Source of the DNA: Desulfoluna limicola
Lineage (GTDB): Bacteria; Desulfobacterota; Desulfobacteria; Desulfobacterales; Desulfolunaceae
NCBI RefSeq assembly: GCF_021654575.1
Contig: NZ_AP024488.1
Coordinates: 1,860,001 to 1,924,000, forward strand
Direction of reading: 5' to 3'
Length of the DNA: 64,000 nucleotides
The notes beneath the pieces are model-generated. The model saw only the letters and a program-made list of their open reading frames with translations. It did not search any database and was not told the DNA's origin. How positions within the stretch are numbered: the stretch's first letter is position 1; every line of letters begins with the position of its first letter. This document shows positions 8,686 to 18,392 of the stretch, in pieces. A program made the position numbers and the translations under genes.

Positions 8686-11600
8686 ATGGAAAAAAGCGAT
8701 GCGAATAAACCCAACCATCACCGACTCTTTTCAGGCCTCGGAAGGTCGCTTTTCACCGCATGTTTACTCCTTGCCCTGATTCCGGTGACCGTTGTCAGTG
8801 TAATCAGCTACCACAAAGCCTACCACTGCCGGATGGAGATGACCCATAAAGTTCTGAATCTGATGGTGGAGATGAGGGCCAGGGAAATCAACACCTATTT
8901 TGACGAGATAACCACCAACCTTTCGTTCAAGTCCGGAATGCCCTCAACCACCCGCGTCCTGAGTGAGCTGGAACACTCTTACCATATGTCCGGAATTCCC
9001 CTTGGTTCCTTTGTCAAATCCAGCCAGTGGGCCCTCATCGTGGAACAATTGGCAGAAGGCTTGAGAGACTTCCGAAGGGCCTTCAACCACCATGATGTGC
9101 TTCTGATCAGCCGGAACGGCGACATTATCTACACAGTGTCAGCCGAAGGGGACCTGGGGACGAACCTTTTTACAGGGCCTTACAAAACAACAAAATTTGC
9201 CGCTGCAATCAGTAAATCGACCGAAACAGGAGATATCGTTTTTTCAGACTATGAGCGGTACGCGCCTTCAAAAAACAATATCTTCGGGTTTATCGCATCC
9301 CCCCTAAGGGACAGCCAGGGCACCAACATCGGGACGATTGCCGTCCAGCTTCCCATCGCCCCCATCAATGCCCTCATGCTCGAAGAGACCGGGCTCGGGA
9401 AAACAGTGGCAACCTACCTTGTGGGCACCGACTTGACACTTCGGACGCAAGTCCACCCGGGCAACGGCAAAAAGCTGCTGAAAGAGATGATCCTCACCCA
9501 GCAGACGCAGCTGATCAAAGAACGCCTCGAAACAGAAGGCGACTCCCCGCATAAGACTGCCCCCCCCATGATGTATACGGCCCCCAACGGACGGAAGGTT
9601 CTGGGCGCCCATCGGGACATCCTGATCCGCGGTATCTGGTTCGGAGTCATTGCCGAGATCGAAGAGGCGGAAGCCTTTGCCTCGGTTTTCAAGGTTCGCC
9701 GGTTTATGCAGATAATGGTGGGGCTGACAGCCCTTGCGATCGTTCTTTTTTCCGTCATCACCGTAAAGCGAATTGTCGGCCCCGTGATTCAACTCTCATG
9801 GGGCGCCAAACAGGTGAAGTCCGGGGACTACTCCTCACTCATCGAGATCCCGTCAAAAAATGAGATCGGTGAGCTGGCAACGTCATTCAACACAATGGTG
9901 GGCACTCTGCAAAAAAACCGGGAAGCGAGTCGCCTTACCGCATGGTTCCAGAAGGGCCAGATGGAACTCAGCACCAGAATGCATGGCATCCAGGAGCTTC
10001 CCGAACTCTGCGACACCATCATCACATTTCTGGCTGAATACCTGGATGCCGATATCGGCGCCATCTACATTGCGGACCGGACCCAGTGCCTGAAATTGAC
10101 GGGCAGCTATGCGTTTTCAAACCGAAACCACCTTTGCCGGGACTTTCCCCTCGGCCAAGGGCTGGTTGGCCAGGCCGCATTGAGCAAAAAAACCATCGTG
10201 GTGTCAGATATCCCCGATGCCTATCTTGAAATCCGCACTGGCCTCGGGGATGTCCTGCCACGGGCCCTGGTGGTCACCCCCTTTCTTCGAGACACCACCG
10301 TCGTCGGTGTCACTGTCCTTGGCACACTGACTTCTTTTTCAGAAAAAGCCCTGGAATTCAACAACCTTGTTTCGGGTCCCATCGCCGTTGCCACGTCCAC
10401 GATCCTTTCGCAGATCAAAATGCAGGAACTTCTGAAAAAAACCCAGACACAGGCCGAAGAACTCCGGCAGACAAACGATGAGTTGAGCAAGCAATCAACC
10501 GTTCTTGAAAAGCAGAAAAACAGCGTCAACAAAAAAAACAGAGAGCTCGAAAAAGTCCGGCGCGAACTTGAACAAAAAGCCAGGGACCTTGAGGCAACCT
10601 CCAAATACAAGTCGGAATTTCTGGCCAACATGAGCCATGAGATCAGAACACCCATGAACGGGGTAATCGGCATGACCGGTTTACTGCTGGATACCGACCT
10701 CACTGACGAGCAACACCATTATGCACAAACGTTAAGAATCAGCGGAGAGTCCCTACTCGGAGTGATCGACGATATCCTCGATTTTTCCAAAATCGAGGCG
10801 GGCAAATTGGAAATGGAAACCCTTGATTTTGACCTGCGCGTTCTGTTGGGTGATTTCGCAGAAATGATGGCGCTCAAAGCCCATGAAAAAAACATTGAAC
10901 TCATCTGTGCGGCCTCTCCCGAGACCCCTTCCCTTCTCAGGGGTGATCCCGGGCGCCTGAGACAGATTCTTACAAACCTTACAGGCAATGCGGTCAAATT
11001 CACCCACACAGGTGAAGTCGTCGTCCGCGCAGAGCTTAAATCAGAGACGGATGAGTTGGCCCTGATCCACTTTTCAATTCGCGATACCGGCATAGGAATT
11101 CCCGCCGACAAACAGGAGAAATTGTTTGAACAGTTCACCCAGGTGGATGCGTCCACCACACGAAAGTACGGCGGAACCGGCTTGGGCCTGGCGATTTCAA
11201 GCCAGCTGGTCAAAGCCATGGGGGGCGAGATCGGTCTTCTCTCGACAGAGGGGCAGGGATCAGAGTTCTGGTTTACGGTACACTTGCCCAAGCAGCAGCA
11301 AAAAAACATGGAGCCGCTCCATGAGACGGCGGTTCAAGGGGCCCGCATCCTTGTTGTGGATGACAACAAGACCAACCGGGACATCCTTTGTTCTCAATTA
11401 AAAAACTGGGGAATCCGTTCCACTGAGGCACCGAACGGCACAACCGCGTTGCAACGGCTGCAGGAAGCCGTTGAGGAAAACGATCCATACCAGGTGGCGA
11501 TTCTTGACATGCAGATGCCGGAAATGGACGGCGAGAAGCTCGGCAAAGCCATCAGGGAAAACCCGCTTTTTTCCGGAACACGCCTCATGATGATGACATC

Positions 11601-12189
11601 TATAGGCCATCGGGGAGACCGCCGGCGTTTCGAGTCCATGGGGTTCGCGGCCTACCTCACCAAACCCGTTCGACAATCCGACCTGTTCGACAGCCTGGTC
11701 ACAGTCCTGGAGGGCGGGGCACGCAAGGGAACAAAGCCCATCGTCACACGGCACTCAATCCATGATACACGGCGTGCCAATGTAAGGATTCTCCTGGCCG
11801 AGGACAACAGCATCAACCAGAAGGTATGCATGGGCATCCTGAAGAAGCATGGGCTTCACGCCGACATCGTGACCAATGGAAAGGAGGCCCTCAGGTCCCT
11901 CGGCGCCACCCCCTATGACCTGGTCCTTATGGACTGTCAGATGCCGGAGATGGATGGGTTTGAAGCCAGCCGGGAAATCCGGAGAGCGGATTCGGATGTC
12001 TTGAATCACGACATTCCTGTCATCGCCCTGACAGCCAACACCATGGTGGGCGACCGCGAAAAGTGCCTTGATGCTGGAATGAATGACTTTATCTCAAAGC
12101 CCTTCACGCCCCAGGCCCTGGCTGAGGTCCTTGATAAGTGGCTGCCTGACCGCAGAGGGGGAATAAAACCGGAGCAATCTCACAAATAA
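8686..12189 (+). CDS. Membrane hybrid sensor histidine kinase with two receiver domains
   Basis: A protein of 1167 residues. In order: membrane segment near residues 20-40, periplasmic sensor region resembling a double Cache domain (about 45-340), second membrane segment, HAMP, GAF (about 440-580), a long coiled coil (about 585-640), HisKA with phospho-acceptor His651 in [10 protein letters not shown], HATPase with NAVKFT and GTGLGLAI motifs, then two receivers with phospho-acceptors Asp941 (DMQMPEMDG) and Asp1083 (DCQMPEMDG). No Hpt domain follows, so phosphotransfer onward needs a separate protein. The ATG at 8686 has GGAGAG at nine bases. No response regulator lies next to it, so it is an orphan and its signal cannot be told. 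Confidence 0.93.
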   Translation: MEKSDANKPNHHRLFSGLGRSLFTACLLLALIPVTVVSVISYHKAYHCRMEMTHKVLNLMVEMRAREINTYFDEITTNLSFKSGMPSTTRVLSELEHSYHMSGIPLGSFVKSSQWALIVEQLAEGLRDFRRAFNHHDVLLISRNGDIIYTVSAEGDLGTNLFTGPYKTTKFAAAISKSTETGDIVFSDYERYAPSKNNIFGFIASPLRDSQGTNIGTIAVQLPIAPINALMLEETGLGKTVATYLVGTDLTLRTQVHPGNGKKLLKEMILTQQTQLIKERLETEGDSPHKTAPPMMYTAPNGRKVLGAHRDILIRGIWFGVIAEIEEAEAFASVFKVRRFMQIMVGLTALAIVLFSVITVKRIVGPVIQLSWGAKQVKSGDYSSLIEIPSKNEIGELATSFNTMVGTLQKNREASRLTAWFQKGQMELSTRMHGIQELPELCDTIITFLAEYLDADIGAIYIADRTQCLKLTGSYAFSNRNHLCRDFPLGQGLVGQAALSKKTIVVSDIPDAYLEIRTGLGDVLPRALVVTPFLRDTTVVGVTVLGTLTSFSEKALEFNNLVSGPIAVATSTILSQIKMQELLKKTQTQAEELRQTNDELSKQSTVLEKQKNSVNKKNRELEKVRRELEQKARDLEATSKYKSEFLANMSHEIRTPMNGVIGMTGLLLDTDLTDEQHHYAQTLRISGESLLGVIDDILDFSKIEAGKLEMETLDFDLRVLLGDFAEMMALKAHEKNIELICAASPETPSLLRGDPGRLRQILTNLTGNAVKFTHTGEVVVRAELKSETDELALIHFSIRDTGIGIPADKQEKLFEQFTQVDASTTRKYGGTGLGLAISSQLVKAMGGEIGLLSTEGQGSEFWFTVHLPKQQQKNMEPLHETAVQGARILVVDDNKTNRDILCSQLKNWGIRSTEAPNGTTALQRLQEAVEENDPYQVAILDMQMPEMDGEKLGKAIRENPLFSGTRLMMMTSIGHRGDRRRFESMGFAAYLTKPVRQSDLFDSLVTVLEGGARKGTKPIVTRHSIHDTRRANVRILLAEDNSINQKVCMGILKKHGLHADIVTNGKEALRSLGATPYDLVLMDCQMPEMDGFEASREIRRADSDVLNHDIPVIALTANTMVGDREKCLDAGMNDFISKPFTPQALAEVLDKWLPDRRGGIKPEQSHK

Positions 12190-12328
12190 AGGGCCCTTGT
12201 GCCCGAAGCGCCCCGTCCCCATTTACGGTTGCTGAAAAAAGCCCTTTGCCACAGCAACCAGCGCTCGAGGTGACTCTCCCTGCCACCGGAAACATGCCTT
12301 TGGCAACCCCACCCTGCCTATCGACAAC

Positions 12329-13774
12329 TCACGCCGCCTTCTGGCGCGGCCCCTCCCCTTGCACATCGCAGCCAACCAATGTCGCAACATCAGCCACCCC
12401 CCGCTTGCTGACCTGGTTCAGCCTCAACCCCAGAAACACACCGGAAATGGAAAGGCCTGCTATCAAGCTGAGCCAGAAGCCCCTGGCCCCCATGGCCGGC
12501 ACCAGAAGGTCGGTCATGGACAGGGTGTACCCCAATGGGAGGGTGATTACCCAGTAAGCGGTAAAGGTGAGGATAAAGGTGACCGTGGCATCCTTGTACC
12601 CTCTGAGCGCCCCCTGGGACGTGGCCATGATGGCATCGGAAAACTGATACAGGGCGCCGAAGGTAAGAAGGCTCACAGCAACCGCTGAGACCTCAGGATC
12701 TTTTGTGTAGATCGCCACAATGGACTCGGCAAAAATCAGGGTAAAGCTTAAGGTAAACAGCGAGACAGCCATGGCCATGAGGCACCCGGTAAAGCACGAA
12801 AACCGAGCCCCCTCGAGGTCCGCTGCACCGATGGCGTGACCCGACCGGATGGTCAGGGCCATGCCGATGCTGAGCGGAATGGAGAACACCAGCCCGGAGT
12901 AATTCAAGGCGATCTGATGCCCCCCCACAACCACAGGCCCAAGCACGCCGAGAAAAAGGGTGATGCAGGCAAAAATACTGCATTCCATAAAAATGGTCCC
13001 GCCAATGGGGAGCCCCAGCTTCAAAAGCTCACGGATACCAGCCACCGACGGGAGGTTGAACTCGGAAAAAATCTTCCCGTCCCTGCAGGCCGAGCTGCCG
13101 GCCGCATAGAGGAGCATCATCAAAAAGAAAAACCAGAAGGTAAGGCCACTGGCCCACCCGCATCCGGCCCCGCCCAGGGCAGGCATGCCGAACTTTCCGT
13201 AAATCAGAATGTCGTTGGCAACATAGTTGAAGGGGACCGTCGCCAAGGAGATCACCATCTGGGGCTGGGTCCTGCCGATGCCCTCCACATAGGATTTCAA
13301 AACGAAGTAGCAGGCGATGGCCGGAAACCCATAGGAGATCCCCTCTAGGTACCCTTTCACGATGGGCACGACCTCCTCGGTGGTGTTCATCAACACCAGA
13401 AGCGGGTCCACATAACGGATCCCCACAAAGAGAAGCCCTGCAAAAAAAAGGGCGACCCACAACGCCTGACGAGCCACCCTGCCCGCCTCCTCCACCCTTC
13501 CCGCCCCGGTGAACTGTGCGGTAATGGGCGTCACGGCCATCATCACCCCGCTTAACGCAATGATAAACGGAAAACACAAGCTGGAACCCACCGCAGCCCC
13601 GGCAAGGGCGTTGCTGCTGAAATGACCGGCCATCATCGTGTCGATGAACCCGGCTGCAGCAACGGAAAGCTGGGACAACATAATGGGTAAGGCAAGCCGG
13701 CTGATGGCTTTCACTTCTTCTTTACGGCTTCGAGCCTGCTGGGCGGCACGAGGTGGGCTGAGAGTTAAGTTCAT
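12329..13774 (-). CDS. MATE family efflux transporter (NorM/DinF-like)
   Basis: About 481 residues with twelve predicted membrane helices, starting with the typical ISRLALPIMLSQLSVAAAGFIDTMMAGHF-type first helix of the NorM branch. The family exports cationic drugs and metabolites in exchange for Na+ or H+ across the inner membrane. I chose the ATG at 13774; a TTG two codons earlier is possible, and neither has a strong ribosome-binding site. It converges with the kinase gene. Confidence 0.9.
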   Translation of the reverse strand: MNLTLSPPRAAQQARSRKEEVKAISRLALPIMLSQLSVAAAGFIDTMMAGHFSSNALAGAAVGSSLCFPFIIALSGVMMAVTPITAQFTGAGRVEEAGRVARQALWVALFFAGLLFVGIRYVDPLLVLMNTTEEVVPIVKGYLEGISYGFPAIACYFVLKSYVEGIGRTQPQMVISLATVPFNYVANDILIYGKFGMPALGGAGCGWASGLTFWFFFLMMLLYAAGSSACRDGKIFSEFNLPSVAGIRELLKLGLPIGGTIFMECSIFACITLFLGVLGPVVVGGHQIALNYSGLVFSIPLSIGMALTIRSGHAIGAADLEGARFSCFTGCLMAMAVSLFTLSFTLIFAESIVAIYTKDPEVSAVAVSLLTFGALYQFSDAIMATSQGALRGYKDATVTFILTFTAYWVITLPLGYTLSMTDLLVPAMGARGFWLSLIAGLSISGVFLGLRLNQVSKRGVADVATLVGCDVQGEGPRQKAA

Positions 13775-13931
13775 ATTCAATAATTCTTATAAAAAAGGTC
13801 ACAATCAATCAAATTCAAAACAAAGGCGGCAAGACTAACGGGAAACGGCTGGCAGAGTCAAGAACGAAAACCCCGGCAGACGGCATCGCAACTGCCAGGA
13901 CGGGGAAAGGGGGCACTAAGGCGCCACTGCA

Positions 13932-13966
13932 CAAAAAAAAGCACCTCCTCTGTGAAGGTGCTTTTA
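13932..13966 (-). terminator. Terminator of the 63-residue protein gene
   Basis: On the minus strand AAGCACCTTC pairs with GAGGTGCTT and is followed by eight T, 31 bases after the stop at 13997. Confidence 0.85.
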
Positions 13967-13996
13967 TACCCCGAGTTGTCCAATCAGCCCAGCGGC

Positions 13997-14188
13997 TTAT
14001 TTAAAGGCAACCAGTGTAACGGACAGCTTCTCTTCAAGGGCTTTGATCTTCATCAGCTCCGCCTCACTCAGCTCGCCCGGTTCGGGGCTTGAGCAGGAAT
14101 ACGCCACAATGGTTTTGCCAAGCTCCTGCTCAAGGGCCCTTATTGCGCCAAGCTTTCCGTCATCAAGTTTTGATGCGTTACAGAACAT
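13997..14188 (-). CDS. Small soluble protein with a duplicated motif
   Basis: Sixty-three residues made of two similar halves: KLGAIRALEQELGKTIVAYS and ELMKIKALEEKLSVTLVAFK share the pattern I-ALE--L--T-VA. An AAGGAG site eight bases before the ATG and a strong terminator support expression. I do not recognise the family. No signal peptide; a small alpha/beta fold that dimerises is plausible. It lies upstream of, and divergent to, amt. Confidence 0.75.
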   Translation of the reverse strand: MFCNASKLDDGKLGAIRALEQELGKTIVAYSCSSPEPGELSEAELMKIKALEEKLSVTLVAFK

Positions 14189-14464
14189 AGGTCGCTCCTT
14201 TGCGGTTTATTGGTGGTGAAAATCAAATAATACGCAATGATTCAGGACATGTAAACAGAATATTTTCTCACAGCCAAAGACGCATCGGCGCTCTGCAGCA
14301 ATGGCCTGGCACGGTACTCATATCAAATGAGACGCCATGGCCTACTTAAATAACACTTTTGAAATAAATCCGCCGAAAAATAGACATTTTTGTATTTCTT
14401 CCCGCAGAGCGCACCCCGAGCCAACCCCCCGTAAATACCGGGCAAACCCACAACATTCCTGACA

Positions 14465-14480
14465 TGGCACAAGAGTTGCT
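14465..14480 (+). promoter_or_regulatory. Sigma-54 (-24/-12) promoter of amt
   Basis: TGGCAC-N5-TTGCT with exactly ten bases between the GG and GC doublets, the defining spacing. It lies about 63 bases before the amt ATG. Nitrogen-limited, NtrC-type activation is the expected mode for this gene class. Confidence 0.85.
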
Positions 14481-14542
14481 CTTTCATAACCCACGACAGA
14501 ATAAATTGCCATCATCCGCACACCACAAACACCGGAGGATTA

Positions 14543-15841
14543 ATGAAGTACGTCAGCTTTTTCACCGCCATAGTAGCCAGTCTTTGCATGAGCACACCTT
14601 CTTTTGCTGCCGAAAGCCTGCTTGACACCGGTGATACGGCCTGGATTCTTATCTCAACAGCCCTTGTCATGATGATGACCCCTGCCGGTCTCGCGCTTTT
14701 TTACGGGGGCATGTCACGGTACAAGAACCTTTTAAACACCTTTGCCATGACGTTTGCCGCTTACTGCATCATCAGTGTCGTCTGGGTCTGCTGGGGATAT
14801 TCCCTTGCCTTCGGCACCTCCCATGGGGGCCTTGTTGGAGGGTTTGATTTCCTGTTCCTGAAAGGGATCACCATCCACTCCGTCACGGGCACCATTCCTG
14901 AACTCCTCTTCGTCGTGTTCCAGATGACCTTTGCCTGTATCACTGTGGCTTTGATCATCGGATCCATTGTCGATCGCATGAAATTCTCATCATGGATTGT
15001 TTTTTCGGTTATCTGGGCAACCTTTGTCTACACCCCGGTGGCCCACTGGGTCTGGGGTGGCGGCTGGCTTGCAAAACTGGGGGCCCTCGATTATGCAGGG
15101 GGCAACGTCGTCCACATCAACGCAGGCGTGGCAGGGCTTGTCCTCGCCCTCGTCCTGGGAAAAAGGAACGGCTTCAGAAAAGAGGCCATGTTCCCATCAA
15201 GCGTTACACTCACAGCCTTAGGTGCCGCGCTCCTGTGGTTCGGATGGTTTGGCTTCAATGCAGGAAGCGCCCTTGAAGCCAACGGGGTTTCGGTCTCCGC
15301 CTTTCTTGTAACGAACACATCGGCTGCCATGGGTGGGCTTGCGTGGATGCTTGCCGAATGGTTTCACAGCAAAAAGCCGACACTCCTTGGAATCGCATCC
15401 GGTGCTGTCGCTGGCCTTGTGGCCATCACCCCTGCCGCCGGATTCGTCACACTCAAGGCCTCCCTCATCATTGGGTTGGTTTCAGGAGGGATCGGATTTT
15501 TCAGCGTGGCAATACTGAAACACAAGGTTGGGTATGACGACTCCTTGGATGCCTTCGGCGTCCACGGTGTGTGCGGAATCTGGGGGGCCCTTGCCACAGG
15601 AATCTTTGCAAACCCCCAGATAACCGAAGGGGCCGCCGGCCTGTTGTGCGGTAACCCGAAACAGCTGTGGATTCAGTTTGTGTCCATCGTTGCCACCGCG
15701 GCCTTCACAGCCGTTGCCACCCTTCTTGTCGTCTGGGTCACGAGTCTTCTCACCGGTGGTCTCCGTGTAAATCTGGAGGACGAGGTCTCTGGCCTTGACA
15801 GCACCGTCCATGGAGAACGAGCCTTCGACCTGGAACCATAA
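14543..15841 (+). CDS. amt: Ammonium transporter Amt
   Basis: A protein of 432 residues: signal peptide ending near SFAAES, then eleven predicted helices of the Amt/Rh fold, with the conserved LFYGGMSRYKN, GGNVVHINAG (pore histidine region), WFGWFGFNAGSAL and GVHGVCGIWGA segments (second pore histidine). It forms an inner-membrane trimer conducting ammonium. The ATG at 14543 follows GGAGGAT. Unusually no glnK/glnB PII gene adjoins it. Regulation by sigma-54 is indicated by the promoter at 14465-14480. Confidence 0.96.
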   Translation: MKYVSFFTAIVASLCMSTPSFAAESLLDTGDTAWILISTALVMMMTPAGLALFYGGMSRYKNLLNTFAMTFAAYCIISVVWVCWGYSLAFGTSHGGLVGGFDFLFLKGITIHSVTGTIPELLFVVFQMTFACITVALIIGSIVDRMKFSSWIVFSVIWATFVYTPVAHWVWGGGWLAKLGALDYAGGNVVHINAGVAGLVLALVLGKRNGFRKEAMFPSSVTLTALGAALLWFGWFGFNAGSALEANGVSVSAFLVTNTSAAMGGLAWMLAEWFHSKKPTLLGIASGAVAGLVAITPAAGFVTLKASLIIGLVSGGIGFFSVAILKHKVGYDDSLDAFGVHGVCGIWGALATGIFANPQITEGAAGLLCGNPKQLWIQFVSIVATAAFTAVATLLVVWVTSLLTGGLRVNLEDEVSGLDSTVHGERAFDLEP

Positions 15842-15852
15842 GAACCTCTCCT

Positions 15853-15897
15853 GCAGCGCAGGTGATATGACTCATCGCCTCACCTGCGCTGCCTTTC
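15853..15897 (+). terminator. Terminator of amt
   Basis: A perfect 13-bp stem (15853-15865 with 15880-15892) followed by CTTTCCCC. The T run is short, so termination may be partial. Confidence 0.7.
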
Positions 15898-16007
15898 CCC
15901 TCCCGGCGAACAGTTCCCAGCCCCCCTTGAAAATGCCACCCGATGGTTCCGTCCGGGACCGGTTTGCCAGCGCTTACCAAGGCAAACCAACCCCAAAGAC
16001 CCCCTTT

Positions 16008-16427
16008 CTACCCGTTATCACGCCCATCCCCGAGTACATCATGGCATCTTGCCAGATCCTCAAGCTCAATTTCTATGGCTCGGGTGCTGATGGCAATCTC
16101 AACCAGGGAAACCACAAGGGAAAGCACAAGAAGAAGCAAGCTGAAACCAAAACTCACCTCCGCCACCAGGTCCATCTTGATAAAAAGAAAAAACATCGCC
16201 AGCGCACAAAGAAGAAAGGCCAGGACACCCAAGCCCTGCATCCACCGAATCAATGCAATACGTTTTTTCAGGTTGTCGATCTGACGGAAAACCATGTCAC
16301 GGACCTGCCCTCCTTCCCGATCATGAAGCTGCCGGATTAACTGGGCCAGAACCAGGAACCGGTTCGTATAGGCGAGGAAAAGAAGAGAAATGGCAGGAAA
16401 CAACAGGGCTGGGGTGGTTAAATTCAT
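16008..16427 (-). CDS. DUF2721-type small membrane protein
   Basis: A protein of 139 residues with three hydrophobic segments: near the N-terminus (ALLFPAISLLFLAY), the middle (GVLAFLLCALAMFFLFI) and near residue 105 (LLLLVLSLVVSLVEI). The charged RQLHDREGG linker and ISTRAIEIELEDL ending fit the DUF2721 family, whose function is unknown. The ATG at 16427 has GGAGG at good spacing, so the longer open frame upstream is not used. Confidence 0.8.
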   Translation of the reverse strand: MNLTTPALLFPAISLLFLAYTNRFLVLAQLIRQLHDREGGQVRDMVFRQIDNLKKRIALIRWMQGLGVLAFLLCALAMFFLFIKMDLVAEVSFGFSLLLLVLSLVVSLVEIAISTRAIEIELEDLARCHDVLGDGRDNG

Positions 16428-16695
16428 GGAGCCTCCGGGGTTGAATGACTGATGGTGCTGCTTCCACACTCCATACTCCCTTGCATCGGCAGAATCAAGG
16501 ACACCTTTTGTCCAGGCCAACAATCGCCAACAAAGCTCCTGTACACTGCCCCAAACAGGGAAACAAACACCGACGAGATACCATTTAGCAATTCCACAGC
16601 AGCATGCGTGCAAGCAACAAAAGCAATTAAAACCACCCATCGCCCCTCAAACCCACCCCTAATATGTCAATTATCTTGTAAAAACGAAAAAAACC

Positions 16696-16847
16696 TTGAC
16701 CTTTACCACTGGATCATGGAAAATCCATTTTGTCTCGGTTGAGGCTTTTTATCTGTTTCGTTATTAAGGAATACCCATAAGAATCAAGTGGCAACACCTG
16801 AAGTATCGAACAACTACTAAAATTTCATTAAGCAAGGAAAAGTCACC
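16696..16847 (+). promoter_or_regulatory. Promoter and conserved leader of csp gene 1
   Basis: TTGACC, 17 bases, GAAAAT, then a leader of about 117 nt. The leader holds a CTC/GAG mini-hairpin with T run, the block TTTCGTTAT, the block AAGTGGCA..CCTGAAGTATCGAACAAC, and AAGGAAAAGTCACC before the ATG. The same blocks occur in the leaders of the other csp genes. Confidence 0.75.
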
Positions 16848-17048
16848 ATGGCGAACGGCATCGTAAAATGGTTTAACGACTCAAAAGGTTTTGGTTTTAT
16901 CGAGCAGGAAAACGGACCCGATGTATTTGTACATCATTCAGGCATCAATGCCACCGGGTTCAAGTCCCTTGAAGAAGGCGCACGCGTTACCTTTGACATT
17001 GAGCAGGGACAAAAAGGTCCCGCCGCTGTCAACGTAACTGTAGTATAG
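16848..17048 (+). CDS. Cold-shock domain protein, copy 1
   Basis: A 66-residue single cold-shock domain with RNP1 KGFGFI and RNP2 VFVHH. Such proteins bind single-stranded RNA and DNA and melt mRNA structure in the cytosol, often at low temperature. Copies 1, 2 and 4 differ at only a few residues (Thr/Ser at positions in the middle, final Val or Gln). It has its own promoter, leader and terminator, so the genes are not one operon. Whether it is cold-induced cannot be read from sequence alone. Confidence 0.96.
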   Translation: MANGIVKWFNDSKGFGFIEQENGPDVFVHHSGINATGFKSLEEGARVTFDIEQGQKGPAAVNVTVV

Positions 17049-17054
17049 TTTTTT

Positions 17055-17092
17055 AAAGGCACTTCGCCCTCCATGACGAAGTGCCTTTTTTT
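17055..17092 (+). terminator. Terminator of csp gene 1
   Basis: AAAGGCACTTCG pairs with CGAAGTGCCTTT and is followed by a T run. Confidence 0.9.
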
Positions 17093-17303
17093 GTGTTGCC
17101 CCCTCCCCCACACACACCACCCGATTTCAACATCAGCCGGAACGTCACTCCCACACCGAAACATCCATAAAAAAAACAGACGCCAACCACACCAAACTCT
17201 ACTCATGCAGAGATGGAGCCTCAAATCGAATGCAAAGGACCACACGGCCCACCAGGCCACACTGACAGGCACCATTAAATTTGGCGCGTAACGCAAAAAG
17301 AGC

Positions 17304-17452
17304 TTGACCTTTCCTTTAAATTAATAGAAACTCGCCCTGCCTCATATGAGGTTTTTGTGTTTCGTTATCGGGGGATACCCCATTTACCCATGGGGCAACA
17401 TTCCTGTTAACGAGCAACTATTATAAACAGCTTTAAGTAAGGAAAAGTCGCA
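17304..17452 (+). promoter_or_regulatory. Promoter and leader of csp gene 2
   Basis: TTGACC, 17 bases, GAAACT, then a leader of about 114 nt. The 5' hairpin CCTCATATGAGG with T run is followed by GTGTTTCGTTAT, then GAGCAACTA and AAGGAAAAGTCGCA before the ATG. The central AAGTGGCA block is the most diverged of the four. Confidence 0.7.
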
Positions 17453-17653
17453 ATGGCGAACGGTATCGTAAAATGGTTTAACGACTCAAAAGGTTTTGGT
17501 TTCATCGAGCAGGAAAATGGACCCGATGTATTCGTACATCACTCAGGCATCAACGCCACGGGTTTCAAATCCCTCGAAGAAGGCGCACGAGTTACATTTG
17601 ATATCGAGCAGGGCCAGAAAGGTCCCGCTGCTGTTAACGTAACTGTACAGTAG
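17453..17653 (+). CDS. Cold-shock domain protein, copy 2
   Basis: Sixty-six residues, same as copy 1 except for the last residue (Gln). RNP1 and RNP2 are intact. Synonymous differences from copy 1 are scattered along the gene, so the pair is not a fresh duplication and the protein is held constant by selection or conversion. Confidence 0.96.
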   Translation: MANGIVKWFNDSKGFGFIEQENGPDVFVHHSGINATGFKSLEEGARVTFDIEQGQKGPAAVNVTVQ

Positions 17654-17704
17654 ATATTTTAAAGCTCATCAGCCTTAACAGGCGACGCGCTTTTTAAAAA
17701 TATT

Positions 17705-17741
17705 AAAGGCACCCTGTCATGCATGTCGGGGTGCCTTTTTT
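17705..17741 (+). terminator. Terminator of csp gene 2
   Basis: AAGGCACCC pairs with GGGGTGCCTT and is followed by six T. Confidence 0.85.
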
Positions 17742-17869
17742 GTGCTTAAAAAGCCGCACACCAGACCCGCCCCCTCACCCACCCGAAAACCATGCCCCCA
17801 GGTTTCTACAGCAACCGAATACCCGCCCGGCACCCCCTCCTCCATTTTGAGAACAGCCCCCAAAAGAGC

Positions 17870-18022
17870 TTGACGTTTCCCAGAAGGTAACAGACAATAC
17901 AGATGCCACACTGTTGGTACTTTAAGGTTTCGTTTTCAAAGGGCTTTTACCTAAAGAAGTGGCATCACCCGGAGTTGAAGTATCGAGCAACTACCAAACA
18001 TTTCAAGCAAGGGAACGTCACA
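17870..18022 (+). promoter_or_regulatory. Promoter and leader of csp gene 3
   Basis: TTGACG, 17 bases, GACAAT, then a leader of about 118 nt with TTTCGTT, AAGTGGCATCACC, TTGAAGTATCGAGCAACTA and AGGGAACGTCACA before the ATG. Confidence 0.75.
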
Positions 18023-18223
18023 ATGGCTAATGGAATCGTAAAATGGTTCAACGAATCAAAAGGTTTTGGGTTTATTGAACAGGAAGATGGGCCGGATGTG
18101 TTTGTACATCACTCCGGCATCAACAGCACCGGATTCAAGACACTTGAAGAAGGCGACAAGGTAACATTTGACATCGAGCAAGGCCAGAAAGGGCCCGCCG
18201 CTGTCAATGTCACCGTGGTATAA
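18023..18223 (+). CDS. Cold-shock domain protein, copy 3 (diverged)
   Basis: A 66-residue cold-shock domain protein, the most diverged of the four: Asn-Glu-Ser in place of Asn-Asp-Ser before RNP1, Glu-Asp after it, and GDKV in place of GARV. The start at 18023 matches the other copies; an upstream in-frame ATG at 17903 lies in the promoter and leader and is rejected. A hairpin at 18231-18258 follows but lacks a T run. Confidence 0.95.
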   Translation: MANGIVKWFNESKGFGFIEQEDGPDVFVHHSGINSTGFKTLEEGDKVTFDIEQGQKGPAAVNVTVV

Positions 18224-18230
18224 ATTCCCA

Positions 18231-18258
18231 AGGCGCTTCGCCCTCTCACGAAGCGCCT
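18231..18258 (+). terminator. Weak terminator-like hairpin after csp gene 3
   Basis: AGGCGCTTCG pairs perfectly with CGAAGCGCCT, with an 8-nt loop but no T run. Confidence 0.5.
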
Positions 18259-18392
18259 GAACCCACCCTTGACACAGCCCTCCATGTGACACACGTGGCG
18301 AAGTGACGCTTTTTTTTGAACAAACCATAGAACCTTGGTTCTAAGCTTAAAACTCTCATTCACCACTTGTTCCGACATCAGCGCCACCCGCC

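Noticed and set aside
17903..18022. N-terminal extension of csp gene 3
   Set aside because: The upstream ATG lies inside the promoter and conserved leader; the three other copies start at the position equivalent to 18023.
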